Assembly (NCBI RefSeq): GCF_026212465.1
Contig: NC_080049.1
Span: 36,372,885-36,436,884 of the forward strand
Reading direction: 5' to 3'
Length of the DNA stretch: 64,000 nt
From: Amaranthus tricolor
Taxonomy: Eukaryota; Streptophyta; Magnoliopsida; Caryophyllales; Amaranthaceae
Shown one piece after another: positions 11,370 through 21,275 of the stretch. The position numbers and the translations under genes were made by a program. The notes beneath the pieces were generated by a model, which was not told the origin of the DNA, made no database searches, and worked only from the letters and a program-made list of their open reading frames with translations. The number at the start of each line of letters is the position of its first letter. The first letter of the stretch is position 1.

Positions 11370-12341
11370 TAGAGGTGTTTATTCAGGTGATCGGACCGGT
11401 TTCGGACGGGTGTCATTCAATTCGGTTGTATTTCAGATCGGTTATATTTCGGATGCGTGTTGCGACGGGTCACACTCGGGTCGGGTCAGTTAGTCACGGT
11501 TCGGTTGAAGATCGGTTATTCGAACTATCGGATTAGCATCAGTTCGATGTCGGTTGAATTTCATGTCGAGTTTCAATTGGTCTCGGGTTGTCATCGATTA
11601 ATAATTGGTTCGATTTTACCGGGTACAAATCGAGTATTTTTTAAGTAGAATTCAACTACGAATTGAGAATTACTAATTACTATTGATCGCGTCAGTATCA
11701 GAGTAAGTTGTTTGTCATTTTTTAATTGACGATAAGGCTCCTTTAGTTAAAGCAAAATAGTGAAAATGAAAATCAATTAGGGATCATTATTACATTGTTA
11801 CTTTAACTTGTTTGACCGGAAATTAAAATTATAAAGTTCTATCAATTTTCATCTAATTCGATTAAAAGTAGTTAAATAAACATTGACCATTGATTGTTAA
11901 CTCTAAATATATGAAACCATGTATTTATAAAATTTATTTTATAAAAAATATACATCACTTTATTAGAATAACTAATAAGAAGATTAAATATGAGTCGATT
12001 ATACTTCTGTGTTAAAAATTGGTTCAGGTTTATAGCAGTTCGATCTAAACTTCGTTCGGTTTAAGTCGGTTTTAGCCGGATCGAGTTCGGTTTCGAGCAT
12101 GATTCGGGTCGGATATGACTCAGGTCGGTCATTATTAGGTTCGGGTAATCTCAGTTAACGGTTATGTGTAGGTTAGAAAAATCGGTTACAGCTCGAGTTA
12201 AGTTTTTTCATTTTCGGTTGTCAACCGGTTCGGATATAACTTTGAGTCAGGCAATATCGGTTCGATAAACCTAAAGAAAAAAACACATTTTCGGGTCGGT
12301 TTACTTTGGATTTCGAATCGGATCACTTTTAAACAGGTCTA
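11370..12341. mobile_element. hAT-like non-autonomous element rich in TCGGTT/CGGGTC motifs
   Basis: About 972 bp. Left end TAGAGGTGTTTATTCAGG; reverse complement of right end TAGACCTGTTTAAAAGTG. Flanks GTAAAGAC (11362-11369) and GTATATAC (12342-12349) match at 6 of 8 positions, a decayed 8 bp duplication as for hAT. The interior is a low-complexity mosaic of TCGG, CGGGT and GGTTCGG words with AT-rich stretches, without a coding ORF. It belongs with the clearer element at 53441 and the fragment at 50428. Confidence 0.55.
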
Positions 12342-12349
12342 GTATATAC

Positions 12350-14126
12350 ACATGATTTTCAATGTTACAAATTAGTACAAGTTGTACAACTGTTAGAGCG
12401 AGAGAAGAAGAGGAAGGGATGTTTTGAACAGCAAATCATAAGGTGAGAGATGAGTTAAGCCACCGCCTAAAACAATAAATTTAGATGTCGTCATATTATG
12501 TGGGCAAAATTAACATCACATCATCCATGCCATGATCCATCATAATAATAATATGCATTGATCTCTACCCTAAACAATGTTCATCGAATATTACAGGCGT
12601 ACTTTGAATAAGTTTTTAAATAGTATAATCAAAACACTATTTTACAATCAGATCTGATTATTTATAATTTACGAAACAAATTTATTTATAAGTATCGAGT
12701 ATTAGAGTAATTATTGATTATTATTTCATCCTATTCATTAGAAATAAAGTTAAAAAAATTTTAAATTACAATTTTATATTTTAAAAATTTATTATAATGT
12801 ATTTAAGTAGAATTTCGACCCTAATAACCTTAAATACTACTATATTCACTTGAATTTGCATTAATTGCAAATTGAGTGTTTTTATAGAGAATGTGAAAGT
12901 TAGTAATATATAAAGAGAAAGATTGAATTGTGTTGATGATGCTAATGGATATTCAAGATGTATAAATCAGAGTAAACAAAGTTGTACGGCTCATCTTCAA
13001 ATAAGGAAATGAGGCAAAAAAATGAAACGTTCTAAAATAGAAAATAAAGCGAAATGAAATGATCGGATGGAGCAAGTACTCCTTTTTTTGTCATTTAATT
13101 TATAAATTTTGATATATGTAAATAAAATAAATACTAAAAGAGATGGAATAAATAAGTAGAGGTGAAGGTTTGCGGAAGTATGAGATTGAAACAATCAATC
13201 TAGCAAATCGACGACAAATTCTCATTGATGGGTTAATCTCATAAATTAAGAAATTTAATGCGAGCAAAAAGGAAAACTTACATAATCAACATATAAAATG
13301 AACAAAATAGCAAATTAAATTGCGTAAAAAGTCAAATATAACAAGTATAATGGAACAGAAGAAGTATAATATACTGATATTCATTCCATGTGAATTATGT
13401 CCTTCCAGAGGCCAAATATGTTTATTAATAAATGAACATAGAGTTTTTGAATAAATAAATTGTAATGGTGGACTACAAGGAGTATTTTGGATTAGGCGAG
13501 AGAGTTTTTGAATAAATAAACGAAAACAATCAATGAATATTGACAGAATAATGTGAATGTAGAATAGTGTTATCTTTTAGATTGTGACCCCAAGTCGTCA
13601 AATCCTTTTTCCTTTGAACAATTATCTCCCTTAACTTTCTAATTAATTCTCACACATACTAAAGCAATCCAACAATATATTTTTAGACAAAATTTTAAAA
13701 ATTATGGGGGTGAAGACCATTTCTAAAAGGAAAAAGGTGCAAAGAGAACGAGATAATCTTAAAAATTGTAATAAAGAACTCTAAGTCTCTAACTTAAAAA
13801 ACTAGTATCTAGTGCAATGAGAAGATCGAATTAGGTGTACTTTTTTAGTGGATTTGTGAGTAAACTAAAGAATTCTATATGCTTGGAGAAAAAAGAACTA
13901 ATAAGTCTAATAGATGATGAGAATTAAACTAATATTATAAAAATACAGAGAAAAGTTATCAGACTAACTCATAATTCAAAAACCAAAGCCGAATTTAGAT
14001 TAGTTTATATAACATATGCTGAAGTAGCTTAGATTCAAAGTAAATCCTCATATGTAAGAATGACAAGTAAATAAAAAAGTATATTGAGAAAAGGAAATGG
14101 GTGGTCCATTTAATTGTGGAAGGTGT
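12350..14126. other. AT-rich intergenic DNA, nothing recognised
   Basis: No gene or structured element recognised. Short ORFs here have no coding character. Confidence 0.6.
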
Positions 14127-14136
14127 TGTGAATTAT
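14127..14136. repeat. Target-site duplication of the MULE, left copy
   Basis: TGTGAATTAT, identical to 19719-19728 on the other flank. The length is diagnostic of the Mutator superfamily. Confidence 0.9.
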
Positions 14137-14335
14137 GAATCATTGAAATAAATAAGATTAATTAGCATTTTAATTCCAAGTATAAGATTGGGATAAACTT
14201 ATGTCCCAAAATAAGCTTCCGTACGTCCAAGCCTAGCCTCGGGTAAGTCGCTGTTAGTAACAGCGACTTAAGGGAAAAAAAAAATATAATAAAAAGTTGA
14301 AAGTCGCTGTTAGTAACAGCGACTTATAGCTTTAT
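14137..14335 (+). repeat. MULE left terminal inverted repeat
   Basis: Matches the reverse complement of 19520-19718 with a handful of differences, mostly in an A-rich spacer. Contains two copies of a near-palindrome with 12 bp arms AAGTCGCTGTTA around one base (14245-14269 and 14301-14325), candidates for transposase binding or hairpin formation. Confidence 0.93.
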
Positions 14336-14430
14336 TTATTTATTTTTTTTTAAATTTAAAAACTAAACTAGCCGTTGTTAATTAGAAAAATAGCTGTTAG
14401 AATGTGAAAATAGCCGTTGTAATGTTGTTG

Positions 14431-14438
14431 TATAAATA
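14431..14438 (+). promoter_or_regulatory. TATA box of the MULE GRF gene
   Basis: TATAAATA, 172 bp upstream of the ATG at 14603 and just inside the left inverted repeat. A probable 5' UTR intron lies between: donor AAG|GTATTT at 14519/14520, acceptor TATGTAG ending at 14602, so the ATG is the first codon after the splice. Confidence 0.6.
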
Positions 14439-14602
14439 GGTCCATCATTTCTTATACTTCATTTTATCCATTCTAGATCATTCTTATTCTTTTCCATCAA
14501 TTGTTAAAGTTAACATAAGGTATTTTGTTAGTTTTATTATTGTAAATGTAAACATTATTTTTGAAAGTTCACTAACGTTAATATATTATATGTATTATGT
14601 AG

Positions 14603-14920
14603 ATGTCAAAGGAGCATTGTATTGAAGAGCTTTGTGATTGTGGTTATGAAGTTGAGATTAATACTGATTTGAGCGACTTCGATCCAGGGCGTGAATTTGT
14701 TGCTTGCCCTTTCTACTTGGCTGACGGATTAGGATGCACATACTTTCGCTGGATTGCTCCGGAGGATACAAAATGGCAGAGAGACTTAATAATAAGGCTT
14801 GAGAAGGAAAAACAAGAGCTTAAAGATGAGGTATTTAATCTAAAGAGACAAATGGATGATATGGCACATAGGAAAGAAGAGACTGAAAGAATTATGAAAA
14901 AGTTAACTAAGCCTTCTTAG
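14603..14920 (+). CDS. GRF-type zinc-finger / coiled-coil protein carried by the MULE
   Basis: 105 aa. Residues 11-51 fit a GRF-type zinc finger: CDCG at 11-14, PGREF at 28-32, C35-P, then GC45-TYFRW at 44-50, the usual C..CG/GRxF..C/C.YFxW pattern. Residues about 56-100 are highly charged with heptad-like Leu/Ile spacing, predicting a coiled coil. GRF fingers bind nucleic acid in several DNA-repair enzymes; small plant GRF plus coiled-coil proteins have no settled role. It lies just inside the left inverted repeat and converges on the transposase/PMD genes. It may be an accessory protein of the element or a captured host gene. The ORF is intact, with its own TATA box. Confidence 0.75.
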   Translation: MSKEHCIEELCDCGYEVEINTDLSDFDPGREFVACPFYLADGLGCTYFRWIAPEDTKWQRDLIIRLEKEKQELKDEVFNLKRQMDDMAHRKEETERIMKKLTKPS

Positions 14921-15245
14921 TTAGCAACGGTAGTTTAACTTAATGCATGAAGTATGTAATTGGATTTGGATTTGTTGAACTTGCTTGAAATTGTGTTGAA
15001 TGTTGAATAGCAACATCCTTATTTGAATATGATTGTATGTTTTTGATTAAATTTATGCTGCATTGTTCGCGGAATGATTCATCGCCCAAAAGTTTGAGTA
15101 GTTAACATCAATTCACTCATAATAAACGTGTGATACTACGGTAAAAATATATACATGTACATATATGTTACAATTTACACACAAAAGACCAACAGTTACA
15201 AATGAGTATGTACAAATGTTCAATAATTACAAAACTATTGTAATG
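14921..15245. other. Spacer between convergent MULE genes
   Basis: Non-coding; should hold the 3' UTRs and poly(A) sites of the GRF gene (plus) and the PMD gene (minus), which converge here. Confidence 0.6.
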
Positions 15246-17037
15246 CTAATCCTCCTCCTGTACCCTGTCTAATTGTGACGGTTTACGACGCCTTCTACGA
15301 TAGTAAGATGCAGTCGCATGACGCTCGGGTAGGGGAGGGGATTGATAGTTTGATGATGTGGCACCCTGTGAGGACCCGACACCGTAGTCCGGACACGTTA
15401 AGTCAACCTCCTCAAGATGAACGTCGGGTTGATGAGCAGATGACTCGTACGCGTACGTAGTGGTGTGGGGCGCAGTTACTTCCGGAATGAAGTGTTGAAA
15501 CTGCGTGCCTTGGGCAATCTCCCGTACGGGCTCCTCTTGGGAGGAGCCGATGACTGATGCAATGCCCTGTGCCTGCAGTAAGACTTAATTATTAATGAAA
15601 TGTTTAAAGTGTAAGTTGTAAGGATAATAATTAAAGTTGAAGAATACTTACAAAGTGTGTCATCGTCGGTGCTGCGGGATTGTACTGGGATGCCGCCAAG
15701 ATACCTCGTGGTGTCATCCATCGGCGAGTAATGGAGAGGAACCACGGCATGTAATCCGCCGTAGTAGGTGCGCCTGCAGCCTCGATCGGCGCACCTTGGG
15801 CAAGCAGATCTAGCCTGTGCTCCCAACGAGCGACATGCCGCCAGTTCACCTCTAGCCAGTTCTTGGGATCCCGACCCTTACGAGAGTGGTGGAGCTCCGC
15901 TTCTGTGTCGCATGGAGGCGGGATGCCCTGTACCATCCCAAATTGGCGCAGTACGCGCTCAGGGAGATGCACTTCGACCATGTCGAAGCAGATCAGAGGT
16001 ACGGATGCTCTCCACGCCCCTGACAATATGCCCGAGTGCTGAGGCAATGCAGCGTATGCCTCAGCGGGATAAGGGTCCCATAGAAACTAAACGTGAAAAT
16101 TCGATTAATAAATTACTCAATTTGATACTTATAAAACAAGTTGTGGTGAAATTGTTACCTGGTCAGCACGTAATAGATCGAGCTGATCACGGTAGAACCC
16201 CACGCCCGATCCAGTGTGGGTCCTTGATCGTCTTTCAAAGGACCACCGCGATCCATATGGCACATGCGAGGGAGGAAGCAGTGGTGGCGCAAATGCACCA
16301 CGACCCACACTCCTCATCGGTTGACCAATGAGAACATGCTCCCATGCCCAAAGCTAAGAATTACCATTATAAGTAAGTAAAAGAGGTACAACAATATTAT
16401 TACCTGTAGAATAAGCATTATAACTTATTATTACCTGTAGAATAATCAGGGGACCAGCGATCTCCTTCACGTTCTTTTGTGAAGCTTCACAAAGTCTCCT
16501 GTACAGATACGCTAGGGCTGCCGAACCCCAGCTGTACCCGGAGATGACCTCCCATGGCGCATCAAGCAACGTCAAGTAGAATAGTTGTACTCGGTTGCCA
16601 GTCTTGTCGGAGAACAAGACAGCACCAATCAGATAAAGGAGATACGCCCTAGCGTATCTCTCAACGGTGGCGTCATCAGCACCTTCAGGGAGTTGCGAGA
16701 AGTTTTGTGCAAGCCATGTTACACGCAGGCTACTCCCTTTGGTTACCTCAGCCGGAGGTCGCACTCCTAATACTCTATGGACTTTATCTTGCCAGCTTTC
16801 AAACTGGCGTACATCGATGCACACGGCATGTCCCTCGATGGGAAGCCGTGTAAGAACAGCTACGTCAAGTAACGTGACGGTAGCCTCTTCTATAGGTAGG
16901 TGGAAGGTATGAGTCTCCTGGCGCCACCGCTCGACTAAAGCCGTGAGCAGCGCCCGATCGACTCTCCCGTACGCGATCAGGTGGAATTCATGCAATCTCG
17001 CAAGCTGAAGGTACGGGACGATCCGTGCGTCAAGAAA
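15246..17037 (-). pseudogene. Plant mobile domain (PMD, aminotransferase-like) coding region, 5'-truncated, 4 exons
   Basis: Minus-strand exons: 17037-16435, 16353-16159, 16086-15652, 15572-15246 (stop TAG at 15246-15248). Lengths 603, 195, 435 and 327 are all multiples of three and every border is GT/AG, giving 519 residues without a stop. It starts FLDARIVPYLQLARLHEFH and contains LLTALVERWRQETHTFHLP, LLDVAVLTRLPIEGHAV and LWAWEHVLIGQP, hallmark motifs of the PMD family found in Mutator-like and gypsy elements and in host genes of the MAIN/MAIL1 type. There is no Met in the whole first exon, and upstream in this frame only a stop: the native start is gone. The region begins exactly where the transposase sequence stops, one base out of its frame. 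PMD function in transposons is unknown. Introns and frame intact, so disabled mainly at its 5' end. Confidence 0.85.
16396..16445 (-). repeat. 31 bp tandem duplication that doubles a splice donor in the PMD gene
   Basis: A 19 bp block containing the donor CTACAG|GTAATAA occurs twice, 31 bp apart (16396-16414 and 16427-16445). The upstream donor (exon end 16435) keeps frame with the next exon; the second (exon end 16404) would add 31 nt and break it. Confidence 0.8.
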
Positions 17038-18983
17038 CGATAGAAGGTAAACTCCACAAGAGTGGTTATCGGCAAGAAACGCACACCCTTCATCACGTTA
17101 TTGAATACTTTGGCCAAGTTCGTATTAGTAACACCGTACCTATACCCTCCATCGTGACATATTGACCATTTAGACATATCACCAACTTCATCAATCCAAA
17201 AAAGTGCTTCACGATTAACAACACCAATGGCCTTCAATCCCTCGACGACTTTATTGGGTTGTCTTTGCTCTGCAGTCCTACCAAACATTTTCTTCAACTT
17301 CACATTACCCATTTGACGATTGAAGTTGCTTAACAAATGCCTCAAGCAAAACCTATGATGGGCGTTTGGAGGTTGCCATTCCGGCTCCTCCATAGTTGCT
17401 AGAATGCCCGCATGCCTATCGGAAATAACGCATAACCCTGGACTATGCATCACATGCTTACGAACACAGCCCATAAACCAAGACCACACGGCTATGCATT
17501 CTTTTTCGACCAAAGCAAAGGCAAGCGGGAATATTCCCTTGTTCCCATCTTGGGCAATCGCAGTCAACAACGTATGGCGATACTTACCATACAAATGTGT
17601 TCCGTCAATGGCAATAACGGGTTTGCAATACTTAAATCCCTCAATACTAGGTTGGAAAGCCCAAAACACGCGTTGGAAAGTTCTAATACTAGGACGGACA
17701 TACACACCGACATCATTATCTTCCTTAAAGAACCACTCAACTACGGTACCGGGGTTTGAAATTTGCAGTGCCTTCAGGAAGCGTGGAAGAAGAGGATAAA
17801 AATCTTCCCACGTACCATAGATGGAGAGAAGGGCTTGTTGTTTAGCACACCAAGCCCGCTTATAGGTCACTTCCACACCGAATTGGTCTTTGACCATTTG
17901 CTGGACAACAGAAACCTTAATTGATGGGTCTTCAGCAACACAATTTCTAATACGATTGTTAATCACGGAAGATGTCAAATGAATGTGCCCAGCTGACACG
18001 TTTTCAGTACTTAAAATACAACCCCCGTGCCTCCCTTTATAAGTAATTATCTCCCATGACGGTGAATAGGAGGTCTTCCTAGCCCTAAGCCTCCAACCAC
18101 ACCCTCTCTTACACTTCAACGTGAGCACAGTTTGATTTGAAGTCTCAGTTCTGTACTCAACGTTCCTACGAATATGATACAATCTAACAGCGTCTAACAA
18201 GGCATCCTTGTTGTCAAACATCATACCCTTTTGAAACTCTCCTTCGTCGGTGTAGGTTGTATCACAATCCCAAGACCTCCAAGAGTTGTCCTCAATGTGT
18301 TCATCTAGAGGGGGAACCAGTGCATAGGGTGTAGGGGCAACGATTGTTGGAATGTTTCCTAAAGTCATGTCATTAGCTAGAGCCTCCTCGTCAATACCAA
18401 CATCATCCTCAGAAGGAGCTTCAATGAATTCATTACTCTCACTAATAACATCATCCCAAGGCTCATTTGTATCTTCTAAGTTACAAGTATCATCATTTGT
18501 CACTTGAAATTGAAGTTGATTGGGTTCATTAGAAGGATAAGAGGAAGATGGCATAAAGGGATTTTGGGTTTCTTGGGTAGGGAAGGGCGTATGAGAAGGA
18601 GCAGAAGGAGTTATATTCATAAATACATTTGTTTCCACTACGTTCACATCTTCGTTCCCTAGGGGTACCTCTTCTACATATAACTCTAAAGAAGGACTAG
18701 GGGTAGACCTTGAATACTCCCACATTGCATCTATAGCCTCCTCATCCTCAACCGGAAAAGCTAACAAATCTCCACTCAGATTGTATTTAAAACTTAAATT
18801 AATAGTACTTCTTATAGTGTCAATGCCAATCCTAGAGCATATAAAATGTTTAAATTCATTCAAATCCATGTATGAGTTGCATGCAAACAGTTTACGTTTT
18901 CCCCCAACATACTTAACATTATTACTAGTTGATCGAATTGAACCATTCCAAAAGCATACAACGGTGACACGAAATGAAGCCAT
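16977..18983 (-). pseudogene. MURA-type MULE transposase, C-terminally truncated and probably inactive
   Basis: Single-exon ORF of 668 aa from the ATG at 18983. Residues 1-105: ubiquitin/PB1-like N-terminal domain common in plant MULEs; about 105-245: acidic, Ser/Pro-rich linker; about 248-340: MuDR DNA-binding region with CKRGCGWRLRA; about 450-560: MULE transposase core with AIDGTHL (D460) and VISDRHAGI (D522). The third catalytic acid is expected about 103 residues on, in the TN.NLAE.FN motif, but here it reads TNTNLAKVFNN with Lys at 625. Homology ends at VEFTFYR (about 649), followed by 18 unrelated residues; the C-terminal SWIM zinc-finger region is missing, replaced by PMD DNA in the -1 frame. 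The domestication alternative (FAR1/MUSTANG-like) is unlikely, since it sits inside flanking inverted repeats. Confidence 0.9.
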
Positions 18984-19519
18984 TTCTACAACAACACATA
19001 AAAAATCAACATCACCATCAACTTCATAAATATATGTCCACTATACATTTTACATTCAACTAATAATTCTGGAACAAACTTTTAAAAGTGAGGATCAATG
19101 TAAATAACAACTACATTTGACATAATCGTAGAGCTCAAGTGTAAATGCCCACTACACATGACATACATTTTAAATTCACCACCAAATGAAAAAATTTATA
19201 ATAAAAACGAACCTCAATTAGCTGTAGATCAAGAAGAATTAAGTAATTGGAAGCTTGTCAACCTACATTAATGTGAAAATTGATTAAAACACAACAAACC
19301 CTAATTTTTCGAATATTGAAAAAAAATCGAAAAAAAATAACTTACATCGATCTAAGAAGACTACAGCACTAATTACTGGTACAAACTTGAAACTTGATGA
19401 CCTTAGTTGAAGGAATGAAGATCCTTACAAGGTTGGAATGAAGAAGGAGAAAGTAGAGAATTGCGGGAGAAAAGTAAATCGCGAAATGAAGTGAGGAAGA
19501 AGAAGGATTCTGGAAAATT
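18984..19519 (-). promoter_or_regulatory. 5' leader/promoter region of the MULE transposase
   Basis: Non-coding, between the transposase ATG and the right inverted repeat. Leftward transcription must start here or in the repeat. No clear TATA box picked. Confidence 0.4.
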
Positions 19520-19718
19520 ATAAAGTTATAAGTCGCTGTTACTAACAGCGACTTTCAACTTTTTATTTATTTATTTTTTTCCCTTAAGTCGCTGTTACTA
19601 ACAGCGACTTACCCGAGGCTAGGCTTAGACGTACGGAAGCTTATTTTGGGACATAAGTTTATCCCAATCTTATACTTGGAATTAAAATGCTAATTAATCT
19701 TATTTATTTCAATCTTTC
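19520..19718 (-). repeat. MULE right terminal inverted repeat
   Basis: Inverted copy of 14137-14335, with the same two near-palindromes at 19530-19554 and 19586-19610. The transposase is read leftward from this end, so the promoter of the minus-strand gene is probably here or just inside. Confidence 0.93.
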
Positions 19719-19728
19719 TGTGAATTAT
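19719..19728. repeat. Target-site duplication of the MULE, right copy
   Basis: TGTGAATTAT, identical to 14127-14136. Confidence 0.9.
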
Positions 19729-21275
19729 TGGGTTGGAGACACACTATTAACTTTGATAAGAAATTGAAACTCCCAACAACAACAAAGGCTGCATAACCAA
19801 ATTTCCCAATTTATGATGGTCCATTGAGACTTTCACAAAACAAAAATAATATATAGATATATAGATTATACATAAAGATTTAAAATAAAAATACTACAAA
19901 TTACTAAGTATTTATCAAATTAATCCTTGTACAATTTGGTGATAATTTTTATAATTAATACTTACATTACTTGGGCGAAAAAACTTTAAAATATAATCTG
20001 AAATTTTTTTTTTATAACTTTTAAATTTTTAACTAACCTTAACAATCAAAATTCAACAATTAATATGGACATGAAAAATTATCATTCCAACCAAACAGGT
20101 CAATTTACTTAGAGGATACGATGAGGCATGATATAAAAAACCAAATGCAGACAAAAACCTCCTAATCTCTATCACATATTTTACCCCAAATCATGTGCAG
20201 GCACCCTACAACTTGTCCATCACATAGTGGACCTGCTGTTTCTTTAGGCTTACACCCTCATCCTCTCGGATAACCAACTTCTTCATCACTCACCACTCAC
20301 CACTCACCCCTCACCCCTCACCCCTCACCACCACCATTTGCTTGTTAAGAATATCATCTTCATCCTCATCGTATTCAGTGCCTCCCGTTTATAGTAATTA
20401 TTATCAAACTTTAAAATAAAAAGAAAGACGACAACTCATACCCACAAAAAAGTATGCGGTCAAAGAGTCCCTCAGCTCGAATTTATCTCGAGAGTATAAT
20501 AATTGCAATACTAATCTCAAAGTCTTTATCTCGACAATATATCAACAACATTATAATTAACTCTCACCAACGCGATAAACACCACCTACAACTTCACGTA
20601 AATAAGAGATAAAAAAAGTTAATAGCAAATACCACCTATAACTTTACATAAATAAGAATAGTAACTTGCAAGTCATTTTAATATAACCATTTTTCGAAGC
20701 CGACACTTGATGATTAATGAAATGAAAATTAAGGGAAAAGTATAGACCAAAGAATTAACAAGGAACAAATAATATTTATATGAAAATGAACAACAGCCGT
20801 TTTTAATACTACTTCAAGGAATACGCCTCTACTAGAGTTTGTCCATGTATAATAGACATTTACAAAGCCAAAAACATACAAGCCCATTCCAATAATATGC
20901 AGAAACTCACTCTTTTTTCCAGATTTTTGTGTAATGGGAAGAAGAAACCGCTTATGTCCGCTAAAGCCTTTAAGTTAGAAACGAGTATCCTGTTGATCTT
21001 TATGTAGAACAAGTAGGATATCCCGTATGATTTTTGTTCATGATCGTTCAAATCACTTTGTTAGAGACAATCAGGGAACTTTGGCATCAAACAGAATCCT
21101 GTACAATTTGATGCAGGAGAGTAGGCGTACGTATTTCTTTGAAAGATGATCAGCATCAAAGAACCCTTCTTGTCGAAGAACTACACTACTGTCACCATGT
21201 ACATGTATCCGATGTGTTAAAAGTGTCCGATTGACGCACCAGGCTGACCTATAACTACGAGCACACAAGAAGCTA
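19729..21275. other. Intergenic, 3' flank of the trehalose-phosphate synthase gene
   Basis: AT-rich, no gene. 20286-20335 is a short minisatellite of CACTCACC/CCCTCA units. The part nearest 21275 should include the 3' UTR of the TPS gene. Confidence 0.6.
20286..20335. repeat. Short minisatellite of ACTCACC/CCCTCA units
   Basis: About seven imperfect 7-8 bp units (CACTCACC, then CCCTCAC). No function inferred. Confidence 0.75.

Larger units (their letters stand above)
14137..19718. mobile_element. Full-length Mutator-like element (MULE), 5,582 bp
   Basis: Terminal inverted repeats of about 199 bp (14137-14335 and 19520-19718), roughly 96% alike by eye, begin GAATCATTGAAATAAATAAG at the left and GAAAGATTGAAATAAATAAG on the complementary right. 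They are flanked by a perfect 10 bp duplication TGTGAATTAT (14127-14136 and 19719-19728), within the 9-11 bp expected for Mutator. Inside are a GRF zinc-finger gene on the plus strand near the left end, and on the minus strand from the right end a transposase ORF running into a PMD coding region. The intact duplication and similar ends imply fairly recent insertion, although the transposase looks defective. Confidence 0.93.

Noticed and set aside
15768..16331. 187-codon plus-strand ORF
   Set aside because: Antisense shadow of the PMD exons, which have family motifs and consistent splicing on the minus strand.
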